Assembly (NCBI RefSeq): GCF_000217715.1
Contig: NC_015666.1
Location: 570,270-634,269, forward strand
DNA from: Halopiger xanaduensis SH-6
GTDB taxonomy: Archaea > Halobacteriota > Halobacteria > Halobacteriales > Natrialbaceae
Reading direction: 5' to 3'
Length of the DNA stretch: 64,000 nt
In this document: positions 1-8,615 of the stretch, one piece after another
Position numbering within the stretch: position 1 is the first letter of the stretch
How the letters are laid out: each line of letters begins with the position of its first letter
The notes under the pieces: generated by a model
Databases searched by the model: none
The model's input: the letters and a program-made list of their open reading frames with translations, nothing else
What the model was told of the DNA's origin: nothing
Program-made: the position numbers and the translations under genes

Positions 1-1206
1 ACCTTCGGCACGATCAAGCGCATCGGGGCGATTTTACTCGCGATCGCGGTCGTGCTCGCCGCGGGGATACTCGTCGGACAGGCGCCGACCCTCTTCGGCG
101 TCGAGGAGAACCCGGAGGCGTCGATCACGTTCGCGGACCAACAGGGCGACGGGACCAGCGTGACGATCGACTCGGTCTCGCTGTCGGACGGTGGCTTCGT
201 CGTCATCACCGACGGCGGTTCGGAGCCGATCGCCGTCTCCGACTACCTGAGCTCGGGGAGCCACGAGAACGTCACCGTCGAACGCGACGAGGCTGCAAAC
301 CGGGAACTGACCGGCCAACTCACGGCGACCGTCCATCAGGACACCGACGGCGACGAAACCTACACGTACGCGGAAAGCGAGGGCGAGGAGGACCGCCCCT
401 ACCTCGAGGACGGGTTCCCGGTCAGCGACACCGCGACGGTGACGACCGCCGAAGAACAGGGGCTGACCAACTCGTTCGCCGTCGAGTCTATCGACGTTCC
501 GTCGTCGGCGACGACCAACGGAACGATCGACGTCAACGCGACGATCAGCAACCCGACCGAGTTCACGACCCAGCAAAACGTCGAGGTCCGCCTCGACGGC
601 GCGGTCGTCGAACGCCAGCTGCTGGAACTCGAGGCAGAGGAATCCCGCGACGTGACCTTCCAGGTCGACGCCAGCGAGGCCGCACCCGGCGAGCGGACCA
701 TCGGCGTCTACACCGACGCCGACGGCGCCCTCGAGACGATCGAGTTCGAGTTCCACACCGATCCCGCCATCACCGTCGCGAACACGAGCGAGAACGAGAG
801 TACGGTAACGTTCAACGTCGCGACCCCCGCGGACGGGTTCGTCGCCGTCGAGGACCGGGCCGACGGCAACGCCAGCGACGGCGACAACGCCAGCGTCGTC
901 GGCACGAGCGCCGCGCTCACGCCGGGCGAACACGAGAACGTCAGCGTCGCCCTCGGGGGGGTCGGCAGCGACGACGAACTCACGGCCGTCCTCTACGAGG
1001 GCGACCCCGCCGACAACGAGTCGGCACCGCCGATCGAGCACGACGGCGAGCCCGTCGAAACGACGTTCACGCTCGCGGACGGAGAGATCGAACCCGCGGG
1101 AGACGGCGGAAACGGCGCCGCGAACGAGAGCGGCAACGAAACCACAGCTGACGGGAACGAGTCCGCGAACGACGGCACCGTGAGCGTCGAGCCGGCCGAC
1201 GGGTAA
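1..1206 (+). CDS. Membrane-anchored surface protein with DUF7282-like and CARDB-like domains (5' partial)
   Basis: The reading frame is open from the first base, so the true start lies outside the window. The first ~22 visible residues include a hydrophobic helix (AILLAIAVVLAAG), so the rest is probably extracellular. Two similar beta domains are visible, each with a GFVxx...HENV(T/S)V pattern (about residues 50-95 and 255-335). They resemble haloarchaeal DUF7282 domains. Between them, around residues 160-240, is a CARDB-like segment. Many N-x-S/T sequons suggest N-glycosylation. The C-terminal ~35 residues are a Gly/Asn/Glu-rich tail. Family assignment is from pattern memory; ligand and partners are unknown. 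Confidence 0.8.
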   Translation, partial: TFGTIKRIGAILLAIAVVLAAGILVGQAPTLFGVEENPEASITFADQQGDGTSVTIDSVSLSDGGFVVITDGGSEPIAVSDYLSSGSHENVTVERDEAANRELTGQLTATVHQDTDGDETYTYAESEGEEDRPYLEDGFPVSDTATVTTAEEQGLTNSFAVESIDVPSSATTNGTIDVNATISNPTEFTTQQNVEVRLDGAVVERQLLELEAEESRDVTFQVDASEAAPGERTIGVYTDADGALETIEFEFHTDPAITVANTSENESTVTFNVATPADGFVAVEDRADGNASDGDNASVVGTSAALTPGEHENVSVALGGVGSDDELTAVLYEGDPADNESAPPIEHDGEPVETTFTLADGEIEPAGDGGNGAANESGNETTADGNESANDGTVSVEPADG

Positions 1207-1307
1207 CCGCGCCGCGTACTGCACACCGCACACCGCGGACCGCGGGCCGCCTCGAGCCGATCGAACAATCGACCGATTCTTACCCGCGCCGCTCCTACCG
1301 GCGGTCG

Positions 1308-2312
1308 ATGGACGCGCCGCTGTGGACCGATACGCACGCTCCCGAACTGGCGGAGTTGCCCCAGGACGACGTTCGCGAGTACTTAGAGCGGGCCGTCGAC
1401 GAACCGATCAACCTCCTGCTCCAGGGGCCGCCCGGCAGCGGGAAGACGGCGGCGGCGCGCGCGCTGGCTCGCGAAGCACACGTCGATCCGGACAACGACC
1501 TGATCGAGATCAACGTCGCCGACTTCTTCGGCCGGACGAAGACCGAGATCAAGAACGACCCCCGGTTCGCGCAGTTCCTCGTCGGCCGCTCCTCGATGTC
1601 CAAGCGAGACATGATCAACCGCGTGCTCAAGGAGTCCGCCAGCTACTCGTCGGTCTCGGGCGAGTACAAGACGATCCTGCTGGACAACGCCGAGGACGTC
1701 CGCGAGGACTTCCAGCAGGCCCTGCGCCGGATCATGGAGCAACACCACCGGACGACCCAGTTTATCGTCGCCACGCGCCAGCCGACGAAGCTGATCCCGC
1801 CGATCCGCTCGCGGTGTTTCCCCGTCTCCGTCCGCTCGCCGACGACCGACGAGACCGTCGCCGTCTTAGAGCGTATCCTCGAGGCCGAGGACGTCGACTA
1901 CGACGCCGACGGCCTCGAGTTCGTCGCCAACTACGCGGACGGCAACCTCCGACAGGCGATTCTGGGCGCCCAGACGACCGTCGAGGACGAGGGCGAACTG
2001 ACGATGAACGCGGCCTACGAGACGCTCGGCGAGGTCGGTCTGGACGACGAGATCGAGTCGATGCTCGACGATGCCGAGGCGGGCGAGTTTACGGACGCCC
2101 GGAGCACGCTCGACGACCTGCTCGTCGACGAAGGACTGGACGGCGAGGAGGTGCTCGATGCGATTCTTCGGATCGGGCGCAAGCGCTACCAGGGCGAGAA
2201 GTTGGCCCGCATTCATCGACTGGCTGCGGACATCGAGTTCGAGTTGCACGAGGGGACGAGCGACCGGATCCACGTCTCGCACCTGCTGGCGGAGCTAGGG
2301 CGAGACGCCTGA
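1308..2312 (+). CDS. rfcC: Replication factor C small subunit-like AAA+ ATPase
   Basis: Clamp-loader ATPase that would help load the PCNA sliding clamp at primer-template junctions. Walker A (GPPGSGKT) is at residues 40-47, and the RFC arginine-finger motif SRC is at 168-170 in PIRSRC. The C-terminal helical part fits an RFC collar. At 334 aa it has small-subunit length. The Walker B position reads LLDNAED rather than the usual DEAD-box-like sequence, which suggests a specialised second small subunit as haloarchaea have. The ATG is favoured because a TATA-like CGATTCTTACC lies about 30 nt upstream. The symbol follows haloarchaeal rfcA/B/C usage; RfcA versus RfcC cannot be proved from the sequence alone. 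Confidence 0.85.
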   Translation: MDAPLWTDTHAPELAELPQDDVREYLERAVDEPINLLLQGPPGSGKTAAARALAREAHVDPDNDLIEINVADFFGRTKTEIKNDPRFAQFLVGRSSMSKRDMINRVLKESASYSSVSGEYKTILLDNAEDVREDFQQALRRIMEQHHRTTQFIVATRQPTKLIPPIRSRCFPVSVRSPTTDETVAVLERILEAEDVDYDADGLEFVANYADGNLRQAILGAQTTVEDEGELTMNAAYETLGEVGLDDEIESMLDDAEAGEFTDARSTLDDLLVDEGLDGEEVLDAILRIGRKRYQGEKLARIHRLAADIEFELHEGTSDRIHVSHLLAELGRDA

Positions 2313-2547
2313 CCGGTGCGGCCGGTCCGACGGCAACCGTCTCCCGCCCACCGGTCACTCAGTTCGATTCTCGAGCCGCGCCATCGCGCCCCCAGCAGTC
2401 CGACCAGCACGGCGCGAACCCAGCGGGGCGACGTCGGTCGCTGCCGGTCTCGAGCCACGCGAGCCGCTACGAGGAGCCGGTCAATAAACGTCGGCTATCT
2501 CATAGGTCAGGCAGGCTTTCTTCACGGCCTCGTGCGAACACCGGCGT

Positions 2548-2985
2548 ATGCCGAACGTCCTCGAGACGCACATCAAGAACCGTTTTCGCGTCCAACCGAA
2601 CCACGCGAACAACAATAATACGCTTCACGGCGGGAACCTCATGAAGTGGCTCGACGAGGTCGGCGCGATGTCGGCGATGCGCTTCGCCGGCGAAACCTGC
2701 GTCACCGCGCAGGTGAACGAACTCGACTTCGAGCGACCGATCCGGATCGGCGACACGGCGCTGGTCGAAGCCTACGTCTACGACGAGGGTCGAACCAGCG
2801 TCCACGTGGCACTGCGGGCCTGGCGCGAGGAGCCCCGCAGCGGCGAGACGGAGAAGACGACCGAATCGTCGTTCACCTTCGTCGCGATCGACGCGGACGG
2901 CACGCCCGTTCCCGTCCCGGACCTGACGGTCGAAACCGACGAGGGCGCGGCGCTTCGGGAACGAGCGCTCGAGGCGGATTACTGA
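2548..2985 (+). CDS. Acyl-CoA thioesterase, hotdog fold (YciA/BACH type)
   Basis: Predicted to hydrolyse acyl-CoA to free acid and CoA in the cytoplasm. The 145-residue length fits a single hotdog domain. The conserved helix region NTLHGGNLMKWLDEVGA is at residues 24-40, with the likely catalytic acid Asp36. The later ELDFERPIRIGD and FTFVAID segments match YciA/BFIT-type thioesterases. It stands alone on the plus strand and is convergent with the TrmB-type regulator downstream. Substrate chain length cannot be predicted. Confidence 0.88.
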   Translation: MPNVLETHIKNRFRVQPNHANNNNTLHGGNLMKWLDEVGAMSAMRFAGETCVTAQVNELDFERPIRIGDTALVEAYVYDEGRTSVHVALRAWREEPRSGETEKTTESSFTFVAIDADGTPVPVPDLTVETDEGAALRERALEADY

Positions 2986-3217
2986 AGCGTTCGTCGCTGC
3001 TACGGAACCGACCCGTTGAAACCCTCGAATGGAGAGGGGTCTCAGAAGTCCTGCTGGGACAGCCAACTCGTCGCCTTCGAGCAACGCCGACAGTGGTCGA
3101 TAGGAACGGAGACGGTGACCCGCGCCCGCCGCTCGCTCGGGTGTCGTTACCCGCGATCCGCCGCTGCCGATCAACTCCGTAACTGTACTGTGACTTTAAG
3201 CGGAGACCGATGTGCAT

Positions 3218-4009
3218 TCACGCTGCTCGTTCACCGTCGAGTCGCCACGTAAAGATCGCTCGAAGGACGACGACGAGGCTATTTCGATCGCCTGCGCCCC
3301 AGATCGCCGTTTCTTCGATCTCAGTAGCGCCGCCGGAACCATTCGCGAGGGCGCTGACGAGCGCCGTCTCTTCGTCAGTGATCAATAGGCTCCCGGCGGG
3401 CGTATCCCGCCATTCCCACAAGGTTTCGAACAGTTCGGCCGACGGTACTGTTTCGTGAATTTGATCCTGAACATCGTCCGAAATTCCCGCGAGGTAGATC
3501 TCTACGCCTCGATCGTCGGCGTCCTGAAGCTGCTCGAGATGCTCGTCGGTGAGTAACTCGTCGACGGTCATGTAGACGATTTGCTCGTCCGCGTCGGCGA
3601 TGAACTCGTCGACGCGAGACGCGACCGCCTCCCGACCGGTCACCGTCCAGACGCCGAACTGTTCGCGTTGCGGTTGGGCCGGCCCGATCGCCTCAAAACA
3701 CTCCGCAAGTTCGGTGATCGTGTTTTCACGTTGGGTGTTGAGCATGCGGATGATCGTCTCCTCCGAGATTATCGTGAACTTCCGCGGCGTCGTGTGCTGG
3801 ATGTCGATAAAGCCCAGCTCGTGGAGCCGCTCGGTGGCTTCGTACACGCGAGTGCGGGGAACACCGTTGACGCGGGTAATGTCCTGCGTGGTTCCCGTAC
3901 CGAGCCGAAGGAGGTTGATCAGCGTCTGCGCTTCGTACTGGGACAACCCGAGCTCTTGGAGTCGGTCGAGAGCCTCAGCTTCGGCTCGTTCTTCGTCAAT
4001 TGAGACCAT
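3218..4009 (-). CDS. TrmB-family transcriptional regulator
   Basis: The N-terminal ~100 residues form a TrmB/Sugar-type winged helix (LGLSQYEAQTLINLL, then VPRTRVYEATERLHELGFI). The C-terminal ~130 residues form a phospholipase-D-like effector domain, with FGVWTVTGREAVASRV and QIVYMTVDE visible. TrmB-family proteins in archaea regulate sugar or central metabolism genes. No target operon is adjacent: its neighbours are a convergent thioesterase and a same-strand tRNA methyltransferase. The start is supported by a TATA-like CTTTATTCGA at 4031-4040, which predicts a leaderless mRNA. Confidence 0.88.
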   Translation of the reverse strand: MVSIDEERAEAEALDRLQELGLSQYEAQTLINLLRLGTGTTQDITRVNGVPRTRVYEATERLHELGFIDIQHTTPRKFTIISEETIIRMLNTQRENTITELAECFEAIGPAQPQREQFGVWTVTGREAVASRVDEFIADADEQIVYMTVDELLTDEHLEQLQDADDRGVEIYLAGISDDVQDQIHETVPSAELFETLWEWRDTPAGSLLITDEETALVSALANGSGGATEIEETAIWGAGDRNSLVVVLRAIFTWRLDGERAA

Positions 4010-4333
4010 ACCCGATGGTACGACGCGGAGTCGAATAAAGGCCGCTCGGGCGATTAATTCACGGTCCGTTTGTCAAACTCGAGAGGTATGCCTTGCAGTC
4101 GGTACGGAGCGCCGGGACCCGAGACGCAGACAGTTCGACGGAACCGAACTTCGACGACGTCGCGCCGTTTCTCGAGTTGATAGGCGACCGCGCCGACGAG
4201 TCACCAGCCGATCGGCCGCGACTCGCGGTCAGTCCTCGGAACCTGAGATTCGCAGGTCTGCTGCTCGGCCGATGCAGCACGCCGAACGAATCGGCCGAGT
4301 AGTATTCCGGCAGAACCGTGAAACTCCCTCGCG
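4010..4333. other. Gap without a convincing gene
   Basis: The left part holds the promoter of the TrmB-type gene. A 69-codon plus-strand frame beginning at TTG 4093 and ending at 4302 has partly haloarchaeal codon choice in its middle but no recognisable motif and no clear promoter. I treat it as unsupported. Nothing else is evident. Confidence 0.5.
4031..4040 (-). promoter_or_regulatory. TATA box of the TrmB-type regulator
   Basis: On the minus strand the sequence reads CTTTATTCGA, centred about 26 nt upstream of the ATG at 4009. This is the spacing expected for a leaderless archaeal transcript. Confidence 0.6.
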
Positions 4334-5419
4334 CTACTCGAGCACCAGCACGTACCGCGTCAGCGACCGGTGGACGCGGCGCTCGAACGACGCGGCGAGT
4401 TCCCAGCCGGCCTCCCGAGCCTCGCTCCGCCACGACCGATCGGCGACGACGACGGCCCGGGAGCCGACGCGGCGGGCTTCGGCGAGCGCGCTGGCAACTA
4501 AGTCCTCGAGGCGGTGGGTGTCGATCTTCGACTGCCGGCCGTAGGGCGCGTCGAAGACGACGCCGTCGACCGCGTCGTCGGCGAGCGGGAGCCGGGTGGC
4601 GTCGCCGCGGCCGACGTGCCAGGAACCGCGCTCGACGCCCGTCGGCGACGGGTCGTCGGACTCGAGGAAGTGCGCGAGGTTCTCGCGGGCCCCTTCGGCC
4701 ATCTTTCGCTGGGCGTCGGTACCGATCACGTCCGCGCCGACGAGGCCGGCCTCGACGAGGCCGCCGCCGGTGCCACACATGGGATCCAGTATCGTGCGCC
4801 CGGTGCGTGCGCCCGCGACGTTCGCGACCGCGCGCGCGAGCAGCGGATCCATGCTGCCGGGCTGGAAGAAAGGTTTGTCCGTGGGCGCGCGAGCGCCGAA
4901 ATCGCGGACGCTCTCGGCCGCGAGCCAGCCGAGGGCACAGATCGAGACGCGCTCGCCGCCTCGAGCGTCGGATTCGTCGCGCACGGCGGAATTGTCCGCG
5001 GGGTCGGTCGTGCCCTCGAGCCGCCCTTCCGAAAAGGCGACCCGCAGGAGGTGATCGGGAGCCTCGAGATCCACGGAGAAGCCGCGATCGACCAGCACTT
5101 GGCCGAGTTCCCGTTCAGCCCGCTCGGTGCTGACGCCGGTCGAGCCGTGGACATCGGTGGATCGGACTGCAACCGTCGCGTCGCGGTCACGGTCGATCGA
5201 CGCAGCCTCGAGCAGCGCCCGCGCGCTCTCTACGTCCGCGTCGGTCCGACCGATAAGCTCGCTGGCGCGGTGGGTGTACGCGAGGCCGCGGACGCGCTCG
5301 GGGGCGATCCCGCGCGCGACGGCGAGGCCCGGCGCAATCCGTCGCACGCCGGTCGCGGCGCTTTCCGCCTCGTAGGCCGCGAAGGCGTCGTCCTCGCCGC
5401 CGAGCTCGAGCAGGTACAC
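4334..5419 (-). CDS. THUMP-domain RNA methyltransferase, probable tRNA (guanine(10)-N2)-dimethyltransferase
   Basis: Predicted SAM-dependent methylation of tRNA guanosine-10 (TIGR01177/Trm-G10 family). The N-terminal half is a THUMP-like RNA-binding region. The C-terminal half carries a Rossmann SAM site with DPMCGTGGG and the catalytic amino-methyltransferase motif DAPYG (N/D-P-P-Y class). The frame extends upstream to ATG 5572, but those extra 51 residues are Arg/Pro-rich and atypical. Homologues, as I recall them, begin at YLLELGGEDDAF, which puts the start at GTG 5419. The divergent TATA element (5588-5595) predicts transcription starting near 5566, inside the ATG-5572 frame, which also favours the internal GTG. 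The 5' end remains uncertain. Confidence 0.82.
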   Translation of the reverse strand: MYLLELGGEDDAFAAYEAESAATGVRRIAPGLAVARGIAPERVRGLAYTHRASELIGRTDADVESARALLEAASIDRDRDATVAVRSTDVHGSTGVSTERAERELGQVLVDRGFSVDLEAPDHLLRVAFSEGRLEGTTDPADNSAVRDESDARGGERVSICALGWLAAESVRDFGARAPTDKPFFQPGSMDPLLARAVANVAGARTGRTILDPMCGTGGGLVEAGLVGADVIGTDAQRKMAEGARENLAHFLESDDPSPTGVERGSWHVGRGDATRLPLADDAVDGVVFDAPYGRQSKIDTHRLEDLVASALAEARRVGSRAVVVADRSWRSEAREAGWELAASFERRVHRSLTRYVLVLE

Positions 5420-5587
5420 GTTCGGTCGTCGCCGCGGGGCGAGTATGAGCCTACCGCTTTCCGCGAACCGCGGGACCGCGGGTCGATCGTCGCGGTGCCG
5501 GCGCGACGGCCGCTCGGGCGTGCTGCGGAACGTATTCGGTTCCGTGACCGTCGAACGAACCGGATATATCATGCGGCGGCACCAACC

Positions 5588-5604
5588 TTTATAAGCCTTA
5601 AATA
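5588..5604. promoter_or_regulatory. Shared divergent TATA region between tbp and the tRNA methyltransferase
   Basis: TTTATAAG at 5588-5595 reads as a TATA box on both strands (CTTATAAA on the minus strand). A second box, CTTAAATA, follows at 5597-5604. On the plus strand the first box is about 30 nt from the tbp ATG, giving a leaderless tbp mRNA. On the minus strand it predicts a transcription start near 5566. Confidence 0.55.
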
Positions 5605-5622
5605 CGTCTTTTTAAGCGACTA

Positions 5623-6183
5623 ATGACGGATCCGAAGGATACCATCAACATCGAAAACGTGGTGGCGTCGACCGGTATCGGCCAGGAACTCGACCTCCAG
5701 AGCGTCGCGATGGACCTCGAGGGGGCCGACTACGACCCCGAGCAGTTCCCCGGGCTGGTCTACCGAACCCAAAACCCCAAATCCGCCGCACTGATCTTCC
5801 GGTCGGGGAAGATCGTTTGTACCGGCGCGAAGAGTACCGACGACGTTCACGAGAGCCTGCGTATCGTCTTCGACAAGCTCCGTGAACTCCAGATTCAGGT
5901 CAACGAGGACCCCGAGATCGTCGTTCAGAACATCGTCACCTCGGCCGACCTCGGCCGCAACCTCAACCTGAACGCGATCGCGATCGGCCTCGGCCTCGAG
6001 AACATCGAGTACGAGCCCGAGCAGTTCCCGGGACTGGTCTACCGCCTCGACGACCCCGAGGTCGTCGCCCTGCTGTTCGGGTCGGGCAAGCTCGTCATCA
6101 CCGGCGGCAAGAAGCCCGAAGACGCCGAGCACGCCGTCGACAAGATCGTCTCCCGACTCGAGGACCTCGGCCTGCTCGAGTAA
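5623..6183 (+). CDS. tbp: TATA-box-binding protein
   Basis: General transcription factor that binds promoter TATA boxes and recruits TFB and RNA polymerase. The 186 residues form the two direct repeats of the TBP saddle. Each repeat has an N-terminal strand (INIENVVAS; VVQNIVTSAD), the motif EQFPGLVYR and a strand-loop with SGKIVCTGAKS or SGKLVITGGKK. The tail is short, as in the main haloarchaeal TBP (TbpE type). It sits alone downstream of two overlapping TATA-like elements, so dosage feedback on its own promoter is plausible. This is a confident call. Confidence 0.97.
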   Translation: MTDPKDTINIENVVASTGIGQELDLQSVAMDLEGADYDPEQFPGLVYRTQNPKSAALIFRSGKIVCTGAKSTDDVHESLRIVFDKLRELQIQVNEDPEIVVQNIVTSADLGRNLNLNAIAIGLGLENIEYEPEQFPGLVYRLDDPEVVALLFGSGKLVITGGKKPEDAEHAVDKIVSRLEDLGLLE

Positions 6184-6466
6184 CGCCCTTAGCCGGCGTT
6201 CGTTCGCGCCCTCTCGAGTGTCGACGCCGCCGAAACGGACTCTGGCAATCGGTCGTCAGTCCCGGTCGCGATCACCGATCACTGACCACCGCTCGTCGGT
6301 CGCAACTCGAGCCCTCCTCCAGCCGCCGCTCGTCCCGTCTCGAGTCCGTCGTTCGGCGGCGGCCGCCGACTCGACTGCGCGGCCGATCGTCATCGGTTCT
6401 AAGCAATCCCTCGTCTCGCCGGCCGACCGTTGACGGGCCTGCCCGACGTACGGGTACGGAAGGGAA

Positions 6467-7471
6467 ATGCAACCGCTGTTCCTCCTCGCAGGACTCGTAC
6501 TGCTCGTTGCGACGACCGTGGACATCATCTGGACGACGCTCTGGGTCGACGGCGGCTCCGGGCCGCTCTCGGGCCGGCTGACGACGCTCGTCTGGCACGG
6601 CCTGCGACGCGTCAGTAGCGACCGCTCGCGGGTGCTCAGCATCGCCGGACCGCTCATCCTCGTGCTCACGCTCGTGATGTGGATCGGGCTGCTCTGGCTC
6701 GGGTGGACGCTCGTGTTCGCCAGCAGCCCGATCGCGCTCGTCAGTACGCGGACCGGCGCGCCGGCCGACTGGCCGGGTCGGTTCTACTACGTCGCGTACA
6801 CGATGTTCACCGACGGCAACGGCGACTACACCCCGACCAGAGACGTCTGGGAGATAGCCAGTTCGTTCACGACGGCGACGGGGATGGCCTACGTTACCCT
6901 CGGAATCTCCTACATCATCGCGGTGATCGGCGCGGTTTCGGAAAAGCGCTCGTTCGCCAGCGACGTTACCGGCCTCGGCGAGCGCAGCGAGGCGTTCGTC
7001 CGGACGAGCTGGGCCGGCGAAGACGAGCGATTCCGCGGCCTCGAGTTACCCCTCGAGTCGCTCTCGTCGGATCTCTCCCTGCTCGCGGACCAGCACAAGT
7101 CCTACCCCATCCTCCACTACTACCACAGCGAGCGCGGGAAGCGAGCGTCGGCGATGGCCGTGCCCATCATGGACGAGGCGCTGACGATTTACGAGTACGG
7201 CATGCCCGACGACGAGGGGCCGAATCAGACGCTCGTCACGGACGCCCGCTCGAGCGTTCAGAGCTACCTGGACACGCTCGATACCGCCTTCATCGATCCC
7301 GCGGACGAGGTCCCGCCCGAACCGGACCTCGATCGACTTCGCGAGGACGGGATTCCGACCGTCTCGGACGAGGCGTTCGCCGACGCGCTCGAGGATCACA
7401 CCGAACGCCGCCGCAAACTGCTGGGTATCGTGAAGGCCGACGCGTGGCACTGGCCGCCGGTCGAGGACTGA
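6467..7471 (+). CDS. Potassium-channel-like membrane protein with a variant selectivity filter
   Basis: Hydrophobic helices lie at about residues 3-25 and 58-90. A pore segment ends in FTDGNGDY, followed by a third helix (about 130-160, ending IIAVIGAVSEKR). The pore loop resembles the K+-channel filter TVGYGD but has Asp and Asn at the two variable positions. The C-terminal ~170 residues are soluble, acidic and without a recognised RCK domain. It could be a channel subunit that oligomerises to form the pore. It stands alone on the plus strand after a 283-bp gap. Ion selectivity is inferred only. Confidence 0.75.
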   Translation: MQPLFLLAGLVLLVATTVDIIWTTLWVDGGSGPLSGRLTTLVWHGLRRVSSDRSRVLSIAGPLILVLTLVMWIGLLWLGWTLVFASSPIALVSTRTGAPADWPGRFYYVAYTMFTDGNGDYTPTRDVWEIASSFTTATGMAYVTLGISYIIAVIGAVSEKRSFASDVTGLGERSEAFVRTSWAGEDERFRGLELPLESLSSDLSLLADQHKSYPILHYYHSERGKRASAMAVPIMDEALTIYEYGMPDDEGPNQTLVTDARSSVQSYLDTLDTAFIDPADEVPPEPDLDRLREDGIPTVSDEAFADALEDHTERRRKLLGIVKADAWHWPPVED

Positions 7472-7530
7472 ACGCGACTCCCGGACGGTCGCAGGACGTC
7501 CGGCGATAGATCCGGATTCGGTCGTTCGCG

Positions 7531-7605
7531 GTTCGGCTCGGTCCGGTTCGGCTCGATCCGGTTCAGTTCGATCCAGTTCGATTCGATCCGGGTCGGATCG
7601 AATCG
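7531..7605. repeat. 15-bp tandem repeat, five degenerate copies
   Basis: Five head-to-tail 15-bp units begin at 7531, 7546, 7561, 7576 and 7591, with consensus GTTCGGTTCGATCCG. The first two differ at one position and the last is most divergent. They fill most of the space between the convergent channel-like gene and the small winged-helix gene. Confidence 0.8.
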
Positions 7606-7619
7606 GTTTCCTCGTCGCG

Positions 7620-7835
7620 TCATTCCGCGAGCGATGCCAGCCGCTCGCGTCCGGCTTCGGAGATGGCGTAGACGTCCGCCGACACGCGGTAGACGTAGCC
7701 GTCGGACTGGAGGTCGTCGCAGTACTGGGTGATCGTGATCGGATGGGTATCGAGTTCGGTCGCGAGCGCCGTCACTCTCGTCGGTCCCCGTTCGTCGAGG
7801 ACGGTCAGCAGCACTCGCTCCGGACGATGAACCAT
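7620..7835 (-). CDS. Small winged-helix DNA-binding protein
   Basis: The 71-residue protein is essentially one winged helix: RVLLTVLDERGPTRV, a recognition-helix region HPITITQYCDDLQ, then a wing (GYVYRVSADVYAISEAGR). This resembles haloarchaeal MarR/ArsR-like minimal regulators. A TATA-like CCACTATACGAC on the minus strand near 7864-7876 lies about 33 nt upstream of the ATG. A 9-bp inverted repeat sits just upstream of that box. The target is unknown; autoregulation is possible. Confidence 0.75.
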   Translation of the reverse strand: MVHRPERVLLTVLDERGPTRVTALATELDTHPITITQYCDDLQSDGYVYRVSADVYAISEAGRERLASLAE

Positions 7836-7895
7836 TTCGTGCTAATAGATGGCATTCCGCAAGGTCGTATAGTGGTTTCGGTGGGCTGGGTCGGG

Positions 7896-7919
7896 ACCGT
7901 TCGGCGGCTACCGAACGGT
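7896..7919. promoter_or_regulatory. Perfect 9-bp inverted repeat, candidate operator
   Basis: ACCGTTCGG and CCGAACGGT are separated by 6 nt, just upstream of the TATA-like box of the small winged-helix gene. The flanking decamer GGGACCGTTC (7893-7902) recurs at 7954-7963, between this gene and the divergent DUF7344-like gene. The position fits a regulator site; binding is inferred. Confidence 0.45.
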
Positions 7920-8059
7920 TCGGATCGAATTCAGCGGGATTCGAGCCCGGTTTGGGACCGTTCACGGCGTTGAATTCGCCGAGACTGATCGAAAGCGGCG
8001 GGCACCGTCGAAACGAGCGCTCGCGTTTATCGGGTCGGTTTCGGTAACCAAGCCTGTCC

Positions 8060-8485
8060 ATGACGACTCACTCGGATCGACGCCAGGCGGGATCGAACAC
8101 CACCGTTCCTCGCGGAGCGATCCTCGGTAACGCCCGGCCGCCCACCACCGTCCAGCGCCGTCGCGCGCTCGAGAGCGACCGGCGACGAGCGGTACTGCGG
8201 CGACTGCTCGACGCCGACGAAGACGAGCGGATCCCCGTACAGACGCTCGCGGGCGTTCTCGCCGACGCCGAGGACGACCCGACGATCGTCACCACGCTGC
8301 TGGAACTGCGCCAGCGCATCTACGTCTCGCTGTGCCGAACGCACCTGCCGCTGCTCGAGTCGTGCGGACTCGTCGCCTACGATCGGGAGCGGGGCGTCGT
8401 CTCGCGCGGCAGGGACCTCCCCGCGATCAAGTCCGATCTCGAGGGAGACCCGGTCGACGGGAACGCACCGGCCGAGCCCGCGTAA
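8060..8485 (+). CDS. DUF7344-like winged-helix protein
   Basis: A 141-residue soluble protein. The core from about residue 35 to 115 (RRRAVLRRLLDAD, a helical segment, then RTHLPLLESCGLVAYD) matches the pattern I know from haloarchaeal DUF7344 proteins, which look like winged-helix regulators. The N-terminal ~33 residues and C-terminal ~20 are low complexity. GTTTATCGG at 8025-8033 is about 30 nt upstream of the ATG, so a nearly leaderless transcript is expected. It is divergent from the small winged-helix gene. Confidence 0.75.
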   Translation: MTTHSDRRQAGSNTTVPRGAILGNARPPTTVQRRRALESDRRRAVLRRLLDADEDERIPVQTLAGVLADAEDDPTIVTTLLELRQRIYVSLCRTHLPLLESCGLVAYDRERGVVSRGRDLPAIKSDLEGDPVDGNAPAEPA

Positions 8486-8615
8486 CTGCGATTTCGACCG
8501 ATCGGAAGGGCGAGAAGGGGGATCGAGATCGACCGCGACGACCGGCCGCAAAACCACCGATACCGGCACCGACCGACGTCCGCGCCGACCGTCGCGCCGG
8601 TGCCGGCCGGCGTGC

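Noticed and set aside
4093-4302. 69-codon plus-strand frame in a gap
   Set aside because: TTG start, no promoter or SD, no family motif; only weak codon support.
6218-6669. Overlapping short frames on both strands after tbp
   Set aside because: Arg/Ser-rich, no native codon bias or motif, and overlapping the start of the channel-like gene.
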